11,965 nt of DNA, from NCBI GenBank assembly GCA_018702715.1, contig JABIYQ010000146.1, forward strand, positions 1 to 11,965, written 5' to 3'. Positions within the stretch are counted from its first letter, which is position 1, and each line of letters opens with the position of its first letter. The DNA is from Desulfobacula sp. (lineage in GTDB: Bacteria; Desulfobacterota; Desulfobacteria; Desulfobacterales; Desulfobacteraceae). Positions 1-7,194 of this stretch are shown piece after piece. Under the pieces are notes generated by a model. That model did not search any database. It was not told the origin of the DNA and saw only the letters and a list, made by a program, of their open reading frames with translations. The position numbers were made by a program, and so were the translations under genes.

Positions 1-229
1 ATTTTTAATATATCTTTGTTTGATTTTTCCCACAGTATAATGAATATAACACGATTTTTCTCATGAGTAAAGTAGAGTCTACATAATATAACTCACGCCC
101 TCCAGGATATAGGGATACATTAAATTGCTTACGAGAAGGGTTTTCTGATCTAAAGCAGATGCGGCTTTAATCTTTGGCACTATCATCAAAAAATTGCTCT
201 GGGATGGAAAATGGACCCGGGAGTTATAG

Positions 230-2068
230 CTATTGCGGTTTACCAATGATCAATGTTCTTCGAACAATCCCCAAGCTTCTTTTGTTCTGCATGCGGCTTA
301 CCATGTTTGCCGAAAACCGTTGTGTGGACAAAGGACAATCTGTTAAATGTGTGACCTTCCATCCGCTGTTTTCAAGCAGTTTCCCATAATCTAAAACCAG
401 GATCGCGTTTTCAGGATCCTCGTCAAAAGCGGGTATGCCCTGGAAGTCTCTAAAGTCTGCATTGAGAAATGCCATACGGGTTGAGGGTTTTGAATGTTCT
501 TTCAAAAGACGGAAAAAATCTTTAAAAAAGTTTAAATAGTGAGGCTTGGAAAAATCTGAAATACTGCCTTTCATGTAATGGTCTGCCATTTTTTTAAAAT
601 AGGGTGGATCAAAAAAAATGAGATCGGGTTTTTTACCTGAAGGGACAGGCCAGACCATGTTTTCAGGGTCCCACAAGAAAAGTTCAATTTCAGGTCTTGT
701 CTTCATCCGGTCCAGAAGATCAAAAGACCAACATCTTCTATTAAAAGCAAGACAGGTGTCTGCAACCACACCCCCGCCAGCCATGGGGTCAAAAACCAGA
801 TCGTTTTCTCGTGTAAAATAAAAAAGGGTATGGGCAACAAGCTGGGCCGGGATTCTTCCGGGCCAGTCGTCTCCAAATCTGTGATCCACATCATTAAAAT
901 ACCAGTTATCCCATGGCCGCAATCCCCAGTTTAAAGCCTTAAACCGTTCCTGGTCAGTTTTCTCTTCAAGAATCACAGACCATACCAGAGGCTGGGGAAC
1001 ACCATATTGTTGAACAATATCAGGAATACTAAACCCATCTTTAACATCCTGAAGAATTTGATTAAAAAGCACCTGGTTTTTTGGCGCATGGTTTGCAATG
1101 GTTTCCCTGTGGATATTTAACCGCTGGGCAATCCGAACATTAGGTATGCCCAGCCGTGTCATCAAAGCGATTTTAATGGCCGGGGAAAATTCGCTTTTAC
1201 GATTCTCCATTTTTGTTTCATTTCTTTTATTTGTTTTTTCCAGATCCTGTGCAAAGGCCTTTATTTCCCTTGCGCTGAGTTCATTCAGCTTAATTTTGGG
1301 GAAAAAATTATTATTCTGATCTTTAAACGGGATAGCGCCTTTTTGGGCGACCTCGTTAAAAAAAACCGTGTCAGATACCTGTTCAAGTTTTGCCAGGGCT
1401 TTTGTCTGGGCCTTGTTCAGGTCATATTTTACAGAGGCCTTTTGAACTTTTATGGGAATGTCGGTTAATAAAACCAGGTCATGGGCCAAAAAAGACCTCC
1501 ATTTCAATGGTTTTGGCAGATTTTGAAAAATTGACTCCACCTGTCCTACATATTTGTAGGACAGATCCTTTTCCTGTTCCGAAACAACAGATCCCCGTTC
1601 CCTGCTTCGCCTGATATAGTCAAGCTTTGACAGCAATTTATACACCCTTTCAAGGGGTGTTTTGCCCCCCGTCAAATACTCAGGCTCATTTCCCATTTCC
1701 TCATCAATGATTTTAATGGTTGCTTCAATGGACTCCAGGGCCGTTAAATCCTGCCTTAAAATATTTTCAGCAGTGTTGATTCGTCTTGCATGAAGATCGT
1801 CTACATCTGCGACCTTTGCCTGAATACGCGTCATCTCCGTATAGGCTTTAATGGCTCTGAGTCTTCGTTCTCCTGCAATAAGCTGAAACCGGCCCTGTTT
1901 TTGAGTCCTGACGACAATGGGTTCAATTAAGCCATCCTGTGCAATACTGGTGCCAAGCTCTTTTAAACTATTTTCATCAAAATATTTGCGGTGCTGATAA
2001 GGGGACGGATCAATTTTATTAATATCTATCATGGAAAAAGAAAAATTTTTATCGTCTGGTATTGGCAT
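230..2068 (-). CDS. ParB-like domain / DNA methyltransferase fusion protein
   Basis: This 612-residue protein joins a ParB/Spo0J N-terminal domain to a DNA (adenine-N6 or cytosine-N4) methyltransferase. Seen: the three ParB CTP-pocket signatures are present, PYQHRKYFDE (23-32), GERRLRA (66-72) and ENILRQDL (101-108). A KorB-like central helical region lies at about 170-228. Two helix-turn-helix-like stretches follow, at about 301-326 (RIAQRLNIHRETI) and 346-366. The methyltransferase domain has the AdoMet motif FDPMAGGG (426-433) followed by the catalytic DPPY (487-490). Motif I therefore precedes motif IV. Known: ParB domains of this type bind CTP and DNA, and DPPY methylases modify adenine N6 or cytosine N4. 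Inferred: a sequence-guided orphan methylase, perhaps of mobile-element origin. No restriction endonuclease or ParA is adjacent. The start at 2068 sits upstream of the ParB fold with only a weak GGA ribosome site; Met13 is a poorer alternative. It lies 114 bases downstream of the kinase gene and may be read through from that operon. The target sequence cannot be read from the protein. Confidence 0.88.
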   Translation of the reverse strand: MPIPDDKNFSFSMIDINKIDPSPYQHRKYFDENSLKELGTSIAQDGLIEPIVVRTQKQGRFQLIAGERRLRAIKAYTEMTRIQAKVADVDDLHARRINTAENILRQDLTALESIEATIKIIDEEMGNEPEYLTGGKTPLERVYKLLSKLDYIRRSRERGSVVSEQEKDLSYKYVGQVESIFQNLPKPLKWRSFLAHDLVLLTDIPIKVQKASVKYDLNKAQTKALAKLEQVSDTVFFNEVAQKGAIPFKDQNNNFFPKIKLNELSAREIKAFAQDLEKTNKRNETKMENRKSEFSPAIKIALMTRLGIPNVRIAQRLNIHRETIANHAPKNQVLFNQILQDVKDGFSIPDIVQQYGVPQPLVWSVILEEKTDQERFKALNWGLRPWDNWYFNDVDHRFGDDWPGRIPAQLVAHTLFYFTRENDLVFDPMAGGGVVADTCLAFNRRCWSFDLLDRMKTRPEIELFLWDPENMVWPVPSGKKPDLIFFDPPYFKKMADHYMKGSISDFSKPHYLNFFKDFFRLLKEHSKPSTRMAFLNADFRDFQGIPAFDEDPENAILVLDYGKLLENSGWKVTHLTDCPLSTQRFSANMVSRMQNKRSLGIVRRTLIIGKPQ

Positions 2069-2182
2069 GATTCAAATCCAAGATAAAAAAAATCACTCCC
2101 GGATGGATTTCCAGGATTGAAATTCTGTTAACGGAATTCATAAAAATATTGTCTTCCGCTTCTTTTTGATTGCTTGCCAGGG

Positions 2183-3493
2183 TTAGACCCTGCTTTCTAA
2201 AGGAAGTGTAATCCGGAACACACTCCCTTTAGGTCCTGTTTCAACCACATCAATGTCACCTTGATGATCCCTGATAATCCCATAGCTGATGGAAAGTCCT
2301 AACCCTGTTCCCCTGCCAACCTCTTTTGTGGTGAAAAAAGGATCAAATATATTGTCAATATCTTTGTTTTTTATTCCTGTACCCGTATCTTTTATTTTAA
2401 TTTCAATCTCATCTTTTGCCCGAATTTTTACCATCCGGGTGGCAATTTCAATCACACCCGGCGCGTTTGCCTCATTTTCTCGCCTTTGACAAATGGCATC
2501 TTTTGCATTAGTCAATAAATTTAAAAAAACCTGCTCCAATTGATTGATCTTTCCCAAAACCCGGGGAAGATCAGAACCCAGGTTTAAAATCAATTCAATA
2601 TTATTAAGCCGTATCTGCTCTCCCATCATTAATAAACAATTATTGATCACGGCATTTACATCAACCTGTGTAAAATTTTTATCCTCCATCCTTGAAAAGG
2701 TCTTCAAGTGATCTATGATACGCATCATGCGTTTTGTATTTTTTAAAAATAGATTCAACTCTTTTTCCAGGCAATTGATATCATATTGGTTTTTATTCAT
2801 GCGGCGCAGCATTAACTGGGCATTACCCCTTATCACCATCAAGGGCTGATTTAACTCATGGGCCACACCTGCTGCCATTTGCCCGATGGCGGCAAGCTTG
2901 GCTGCCTGGACAAGCTGGACCTGGGTTTGTTTTAATTGTTCGGTTGACTGGTGAAGATATTTTTCTGCACGGGTGCGGGTGCTTTCATATGTAAAGGTCA
3001 TCATACTTACCAGCAGTAAAACCAGGAACAGTCTAAATTTCTGCCCCAGAAGAAAATGCGTTGCATCATATATTTCGAAAGGCCCAAACAGGGCCAACGC
3101 ACTGATGGCGCAGAAAAGAACAACCCAGATCGATCCCTCTTTTTCTCCAAGAAAAAAAAAGCTGCACAAAGGAAAAAGGTAAATCCACAAAAACTTTGCT
3201 AAGTTATTTCCTTCCAGTGTGTAAACCGTCATTATAATGCAGGCGTACATAAACAGGACAATTCTGCTTGTCCATTTTATCATGGCAATATTTTTTTTCT
3301 TTAAAAGGATAAAAAAGCCGACACAGATGGAAGCTGAAAAAAAAATCCCAACGGTAAACATCACATATCGATGGTTGATGAGATCCTCCAGTGCAAAGGC
3401 AAAGCTTACGGGAATTGCCACAGCTAATATGGACACGAGCAGACGATACTTGCGCAGGATCTCGATATGATCAGTCTCAGCGGGTTTGGCCAT
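2183..3493 (-). CDS. Membrane-bound sensor histidine kinase (6 TM, HisKA-HATPase)
   Basis: A 436-residue sensor kinase that should autophosphorylate on His and pass phosphate to a receiver domain. Seen: about six hydrophobic segments (roughly 16-36, 43-64, 74-92, 98-115, 121-136, 150-168) with no large periplasmic domain. A charged linker (about 170-200) follows. The H box is AAGVAHELNQP with His212, the N box has N325/N329/D332, and the G boxes are DTGTG (369-373) and GRGTGLGL (393-400). There is no PAS or receiver domain. It is the third gene of an operon, starting 16 bases after the NtrC-type regulator stops, so that regulator is the obvious partner (inference). The compact membrane part suggests sensing within the bilayer or of a membrane-soluble signal, but no ligand can be named. 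Its kinase core belongs to the same AHELNQPL subtype as the three-PAS kinase at 7315-9273. Confidence 0.93.
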   Translation of the reverse strand: MAKPAETDHIEILRKYRLLVSILAVAIPVSFAFALEDLINHRYVMFTVGIFFSASICVGFFILLKKKNIAMIKWTSRIVLFMYACIIMTVYTLEGNNLAKFLWIYLFPLCSFFFLGEKEGSIWVVLFCAISALALFGPFEIYDATHFLLGQKFRLFLVLLLVSMMTFTYESTRTRAEKYLHQSTEQLKQTQVQLVQAAKLAAIGQMAAGVAHELNQPLMVIRGNAQLMLRRMNKNQYDINCLEKELNLFLKNTKRMMRIIDHLKTFSRMEDKNFTQVDVNAVINNCLLMMGEQIRLNNIELILNLGSDLPRVLGKINQLEQVFLNLLTNAKDAICQRRENEANAPGVIEIATRMVKIRAKDEIEIKIKDTGTGIKNKDIDNIFDPFFTTKEVGRGTGLGLSISYGIIRDHQGDIDVVETGPKGSVFRITLPLESRV

Positions 3494-3509
3494 CTTGAGT
3501 CTTCTTTTT

Positions 3510-4871
3510 TTATACGTCCATGGGGGTTTTTAACCCCAGTTTTTTCATTGTGTATCTTAAGGTGTGCACGGGGAGATCTAAAGATTTTGCAGCCTGGGTA
3601 ATATTTCCCCTGGTTTGTTCCAGAATCTCTCCAATTATTTTTTTTGACTTTTCCAGGTATTGAATTTCCAGACCGACCAGAGTGTTATCCGTCTGTCGGT
3701 TTTGACCCTTGCTAAGGGCAGGCAGAAGATGTTCAGGCAGAAGCAGGGGTTCATTTTCAAGCAGGACGGTTCTTTCAATAATATTTTTTAACTCCCGGAC
3801 ATTACCGGGCCATGCATATTCCATGAGGAGCTCTTTTGCCTGTGAAGAAATTCCCATAAATTTTCTTGAAAATTTTTTTGCATATTTTTCAAGAAAATGT
3901 TGGGCCAGAAATACAATATCCCCCTTGCGCTCCCTTAAAGGGGGAATATTAATGGTCACAACATTTAACCGGAACAAAAGGTCCGTCCTGAAATCACCGT
4001 TTTGGGCATTGTCTTCAATTTTACTATTGGTTGCTGAAATGATACGTGCAGCCAAAGGGACTGGTTTTGATCCGCCCACCCTGTAAAATTCCCGGTCTTC
4101 AATAACGCTTAACAGTTTAACCTGGGAGGAAAGGGGCATGACACCGATCTCATCTAATAAAAGGGTTCCCTTGGATGCTGCCTCAAAACGCCCTTTTTTG
4201 CCTTCCTTTCTGGCTCCTGTAAAAGAGCCGGATTCATAACCAAACAATTCCGTTTCCAGAAGATCCTTTGCAATGGCCCCGCAGTTAACACTGACAAAGG
4301 GACCGGGCGCAGCGTCTGACTGATAATGGATGATTTTGGCCAGCACCCCTTTGCCCACCCCGCTCTCTCCTGTGATTAAAACCGGCGTGTCAAGGCTTGG
4401 GGCAATCTTTTTGGCAAGGTTTAACACTTTTTTTATTTCAGGGTCTCGGCCGATAAAACCGGATTTTACCGTTTTCATATCACTATCCTGTATGGCAGTG
4501 ATCTGATCCTTTAAAACCTTGTTGTCAAGGCAGTTGCCCACGACCAGAATAAGATCGTCCGGATCAACGGGTTTGACAAGATAGTTAAAGGCCCCCATTT
4601 TGATGGCTTTAACAATGGATTTTGGATCTTTATATGCCGTAACCATAATAATAGAGAGATCCGGATTGATTTTTTTTATGGCCTTTAAGACATCAAAGCC
4701 ATCCATATCCACAAGGCCAATATCAAGGATAACCAGATCCAATTGCTCCTGTCTGCAGATTTGAATGGCCCTTTCACCTGTCAGGGCGCAGATAACAGAA
4801 TATTGCGGGGACAGGATAATTTCCAGAGCTTTTAATATGGATTTTTCATCATCTACAATCAGAATTTTCAT
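3510..4871 (-). CDS. NtrC-family sigma-54-dependent response regulator
   Basis: A 453-residue DNA-binding response regulator that activates RNA polymerase carrying sigma-54. Seen: a receiver domain (1-115) with acidic pair D7/D8, phosphoacceptor D50, T78 and K100. An AAA+ domain follows (about 138-375) with Walker A GESGVGKG (168-175), Walker B LLLDEIG (237-243) and conserved arginines R295 and R301. A Fis-type helix-turn-helix lies at about 420-445 (GNITQAAKSLDLPVHTLRY). The sigma-54 contact loop reads GSFTGA (215-220) instead of the usual GAFTGA, a conservative change. Its start ATG at 4871 lies inside the end of the upstream kinase gene, a 23-base overlap in another frame, so translation is probably coupled. 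An AAGGA sits about 10 bases upstream of this start. The membrane kinase gene follows after 16 bases. Target promoters are unknown; no convincing -24/-12 site was found in the intergenic regions I scanned by eye. Confidence 0.96.
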   Translation of the reverse strand: MKILIVDDEKSILKALEIILSPQYSVICALTGERAIQICRQEQLDLVILDIGLVDMDGFDVLKAIKKINPDLSIIMVTAYKDPKSIVKAIKMGAFNYLVKPVDPDDLILVVGNCLDNKVLKDQITAIQDSDMKTVKSGFIGRDPEIKKVLNLAKKIAPSLDTPVLITGESGVGKGVLAKIIHYQSDAAPGPFVSVNCGAIAKDLLETELFGYESGSFTGARKEGKKGRFEAASKGTLLLDEIGVMPLSSQVKLLSVIEDREFYRVGGSKPVPLAARIISATNSKIEDNAQNGDFRTDLLFRLNVVTINIPPLRERKGDIVFLAQHFLEKYAKKFSRKFMGISSQAKELLMEYAWPGNVRELKNIIERTVLLENEPLLLPEHLLPALSKGQNRQTDNTLVGLEIQYLEKSKKIIGEILEQTRGNITQAAKSLDLPVHTLRYTMKKLGLKTPMDV

Positions 4872-6399
4872 GGGTCATTTTTTCCTTTTTTGCCCGTAGC
4901 AGATTATTATCCTTGTTTTGTTCCGGCATTACGGGCAGCTCAATAATAAAAGCAGTACCCCTATCAGGTCTGGTTTTCACCTGTATACTGCCCCCATGTT
5001 TTTTAATGATCTTGTGAGTTATGGACAGGCCCAGCCCTGTCCCCGTTGCCTTGGTGGAAAAAAAAGGATTAAATATTTTTGCAAGATCATCGTTTTTTAT
5101 ACCCGGCCCAGTATCTTTTATCTCAATATATAGGGATGAGCGGTTGTGATGAAAGGCTGCCGGCTTTAAAAATGTATGGATCTTTATTTTCCCTTTTTTG
5201 CCCACGGCATCAAGGGCATTGGCAATTAAATTGTTCAACACCTGGTGAAGGCTCATTTTATCACCCGTTATGGCGGGCAGACTGTTGCCAAGCTTAAGTT
5301 CCAGCTTGACCCCCGGGGTTTTGAATTTTGATGACCAGAATTTTATATTCTCCAGAATCAGTCTGTTTATTTTGATGGGCTCCATTGATATGTCTTGGGA
5401 GCGCGAAAAATTCAATGTCTGATTGATGATTTTATCTATCCTGGCAATGCTGGTTTTAATTTCTTTGAGAATATCCTTTTCCTTGTCTGAAGGGGCAAAC
5501 TCTTTTTCCAGGATACCGCAAAAAAGCTGGATCACATGCAGGGGATTTCGGATCTCATGGGAAACACCTGCTGAAAGTGTTCCCAGGGATGCCAGGCGAT
5601 CCGTCCTCTGCATCTGCTCTTCAATTTTAATTTTCTGGGTGATGTCCTGGATTTTTACAAGAATCCCCTGTTTTATCCCCTTGTTTTGCAAAGGGTAAAT
5701 GGTGATATTTTCAATGATATCATCACCCCAGACGCCTTTCTGCTCAAACTCAATGGTTTGATCCGTATGCAGAAAATTACAGATACGGCAGCCATGACAG
5801 GTTGTCTGGCTTTTGCCAAGCACTTTGTAACAAAGTTTTCCAATCGCTTCATGAAAATCATTTAATCCAAAACAGGTTAAAGCAGCCTTATTCACTCCAA
5901 TGATTGTCTGTTCCGGGTTTAACAGGATAATGGGATCTGAAATACTGTCCATGGCAGTCCTGGCCATGGTCTTTTTTTTCATGATATCCTGGATAAGGGT
6001 TTTATTTTTCAAATTCAGGCGGCGTTTTGCAAGGGCCTGGTCAACGGTATGGATCAGCCTGTCCAGATCATTAAAAGGCTTGGTTAAATAATCAAATGCC
6101 CCATCATCCCGTATGGTCCTTACTGCATGTTCCAGGGAGCCGAATCCCGTCATAATAATGACTTCAACATCTGGATCTGATTGTTTGATTTCCCGCAAAA
6201 GGGTGATGCCCCCCATTCCAGGCATCCTGATATCCGTTATGACGATATCACAGGGATTTTTTTCCAGTTCCTCAAGGGCCTGTTCCCCTGTAAAGGCTAT
6301 TAGTATATGATAGCCTTCAGTCTCAAGTATTTGTGAAATTAATTCCACAATATCAGGCTGATCATCCACCACCAGTATTGTTGATCTATCTGTTTTCAT
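4849..6399 (-). CDS. Hybrid response regulator-PAS-histidine kinase (soluble)
   Basis: A 516-residue cytoplasmic kinase with an N-terminal receiver, so it can both accept and donate phosphate. Seen: receiver 1-120 with D12/D13, phosphoacceptor D56, T84 and K107. A short helical linker (about 120-145) and one PAS domain (about 145-255, ending in VKIQDITQK) follow. The dimerisation helix has H281 in AGVSHEIRNPL. The ATPase domain has N390/N394/D397, DTGPG (429-433) and GTGLGL (453-458). No membrane segment is visible. The PAS domain carries an unusual cysteine cluster, C190 and then C201-H-G-C204-R-I-C207, which could bind metal or sense redox state (inference). This is the first gene of the operon and overlaps the NtrC-type regulator gene by 23 bases, so that regulator is its likely output. 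The start at 6399 has GAGGG a few bases upstream. The HEIRNPL H box differs from the HELNQPL type of the other two kinases here. Confidence 0.95.
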   Translation of the reverse strand: MKTDRSTILVVDDQPDIVELISQILETEGYHILIAFTGEQALEELEKNPCDIVITDIRMPGMGGITLLREIKQSDPDVEVIIMTGFGSLEHAVRTIRDDGAFDYLTKPFNDLDRLIHTVDQALAKRRLNLKNKTLIQDIMKKKTMARTAMDSISDPIILLNPEQTIIGVNKAALTCFGLNDFHEAIGKLCYKVLGKSQTTCHGCRICNFLHTDQTIEFEQKGVWGDDIIENITIYPLQNKGIKQGILVKIQDITQKIKIEEQMQRTDRLASLGTLSAGVSHEIRNPLHVIQLFCGILEKEFAPSDKEKDILKEIKTSIARIDKIINQTLNFSRSQDISMEPIKINRLILENIKFWSSKFKTPGVKLELKLGNSLPAITGDKMSLHQVLNNLIANALDAVGKKGKIKIHTFLKPAAFHHNRSSLYIEIKDTGPGIKNDDLAKIFNPFFSTKATGTGLGLSITHKIIKKHGGSIQVKTRPDRGTAFIIELPVMPEQNKDNNLLRAKKEKMTHENSDCR

Positions 6400-6508
6400 A
6401 GACCCTCTGATTAATCCTGTTTTTTTTGCATCATCTTTCTGAATGGAAAAATCGTATCAAAATCAAGTTTCTCTTGAAAAACAGCATGTATTTTGGGAAT
6501 CGTTTCTT

Positions 6509-6537
6509 ATTATAACAACATAATATTACACTATAAA
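6509..6537 (-). promoter_or_regulatory. Candidate sigma-70 promoter for the signalling operon
   Basis: On the minus strand there is an exact extended -10 element, TGTTATAAT (6517 to 6509). A 17-base spacer separates it from TTTATA (6537 to 6532), which matches four of six -35 positions. It would give a leader of about 100 bases before the kinase start at 6399. The region is very AT-rich, so chance matches are easy, but the extended -10 is perfect. Confidence 0.35.
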
Positions 6538-6557
6538 AAAATTTTTATTGATGTGTC

Positions 6558-6577
6558 AATAGGTATAAACCCCTATT
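6558..6577. promoter_or_regulatory. Inverted repeat AATAGG-N8-CCTATT, possible operator
   Basis: A perfect 6-base inverted repeat: AATAGG at 6558-6563 and CCTATT at 6572-6577, with an 8-base spacer. It lies just upstream of the candidate -35 element of the signalling operon. The half-site recurs about 120 bases further upstream. That argues for a protein-binding site, but binding by the NtrC-type regulator is only a guess. Confidence 0.35.
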
Positions 6578-6677
6578 TTTTAAAAAAATCCTTAAGCGGG
6601 ATTCTTTTTTCAAAAGTTACGATTTATCATATTAGAAATATGGAGTGAATGGCAAGTTTATTGAATACTCTTAAAAA

Positions 6678-6707
6678 ACCTATTTTTTACCTATTCAAAT
6701 TAGGTAT
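6678..6707. repeat. Cluster of ACCTATT / TAGGTA half-sites, possible operator
   Basis: ACCTATT occurs twice at an 11-base interval (6678-6684 and 6689-6695), about one helical turn. The second copy forms a perfect inverted repeat, TACCTA-N7-TAGGTA (6688-6706). This looks like an upstream activator or repressor site for the operon starting at 6399. The spacing is more regular than expected from AT-rich background, though no test could be run. Confidence 0.4.
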
Positions 6708-6711
6708 TAAT

Positions 6712-6870
6712 TCATGATTTCATACCAATCTTCAAGCCTGATTCAGATAACCCTGATCCACCATCAAGGGCATAACCCGGAATCTCTTTTCTTTCAGATA
6801 ACAGTTTTTCAGCCTGTGTGCGCAGTTGATCAAACACTTTCTGAAATTTTTTATCCATATTCATAACCAT
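6712..6870 (-). CDS. Small ORF of 50-52 residues, possible truncated sensor protein N terminus
   Basis: A short minus-strand ORF, 52 residues from the first ATG (6870) or 50 from the third codon (6864). The ribosome site AAGGA lies about 8 bases before the ATG at 6864, which is better spacing than for the first ATG, so 6864 is the likelier start. The protein begins MDKKFQKVFDQLRTQAEKLL and continues SERKEIPGYALDGG. Seen: an amphipathic, charged helix and then a Gly/Ser-rich tail ending IGMKS. Inferred: the first 30 residues resemble the N-terminal lead-in helix of some PAS or CheR-linked sensor proteins, so it may be the stump of such a gene. This fits the kinase debris just upstream. It could equally be a real small protein. 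No domain was recognised. Confidence 0.4.
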   Translation of the reverse strand: MVMNMDKKFQKVFDQLRTQAEKLLSERKEIPGYALDGGSGLSESGLKIGMKS

Positions 6871-6917
6871 GGTCCTTATGATTCAATTTGATTATTCAAA
6901 CCGGTTTTAATATTTTT

Positions 6918-7073
6918 TTATGTGGTCTCAAGCAGACTGAGATCCCTTTCTGTTATGGCTATTTCTTCCAGGGTTCCCCCATCATCCGTCACTATGATCG
7001 CTGAAAACAATGCATTCATAAGCCGGCCCTCTTTTTTGATGCGCTGGGTTTTAAAGGGTTTTACCTGAGAATC
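6918..7073 (-). pseudogene. PAS-domain C-terminal fragment (sensor protein remnant)
   Basis: Reading the minus strand from about 7073 to the TAA at 6918-6920 gives a peptide containing VKPFKTQRIKKEGRLMNALF, then a region ending IAITERDLSLLETT. Known: the pattern PF.TQR..K.G, followed some 25 residues later by IA.TERDI, is the second half of PAS domains common in CheB/CheR-linked and multi-PAS kinases. Here there is no start with a good ribosome site, and the first half of the PAS fold is missing. After TERD it runs into a stop instead of the next domain. It is therefore read as a broken gene piece. It overlaps the end of fragment 7072-7194 in another frame, so the two were joined by rearrangement or frameshift. 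Confidence 0.55.
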
Positions 7074-7194
7074 AAGCAAGATCGATGTCCTCACCGATAA
7101 GGCTCCGAAGCATTTTAAGCATGGCTTCTATGTTTGTGTTCAGATCAAGCACCTTAGGGGCTATGGTCTGTTTGCTGGCAGATACTATGACTGA
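7072..7194 (-). pseudogene. Histidine kinase linker fragment (HisKA to HATPase)
   Basis: The minus-strand frame from about 7182 to the TGA at 7072-7074 reads SASKQTIAPKVLDLN and then MLKMLRSLIGEDIDLA. Known: FSR.QTIAPKVLDLN followed by MLKMLRRLIGEDIDL.W is a strongly conserved stretch between the phosphohistidine helix and the ATPase domain in many PAS hybrid kinases. The TGA falls where those proteins usually have Trp, and the next codons (FSGK) could match the usual LPGK. The disruption is thus a nonsense change followed by further stops. Nothing of the H box or the N/G boxes survives. The equivalent segment of the three intact kinases here is different, so this came from a fourth kinase gene. 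Confidence 0.65.

Larger units (their letters stand above)
6400..6711. other. Noncoding AT-rich upstream region of the signalling operon
   Basis: This 312-base gap separates the small ORF at 6712 from the hybrid kinase start at 6399. I see no coding region in it. It holds the candidate promoter (6509-6537) and the AATAGGT repeat cluster (6558-6577 and 6678-6707) annotated separately. No terminator-like hairpin with a T tract was found. Confidence 0.6.

Noticed and set aside
1..229. Left edge as a possible RNA gene or second ORF
   Set aside because: No long frame, stable hairpin or tRNA-like pattern could be found in this AT-rich stretch.
2101..2140. Possible terminator hairpin between the membrane kinase and ParB-methylase genes
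   Set aside because: The GAAATTC/GGAATTC arms pair imperfectly and no T tract follows on the minus strand.
3709..4086. 125-residue plus-strand ORF inside the NtrC-type regulator
   Set aside because: It is the complement of the conserved AAA+ region, with arginine- and serine-rich composition typical of a shadow frame.
6647..6662. TGGCAAGTTTATTGAA as a possible sigma-54 promoter
   Set aside because: The GC of the -12 element is missing, and the site points right, toward genes that are all on the opposite strand.
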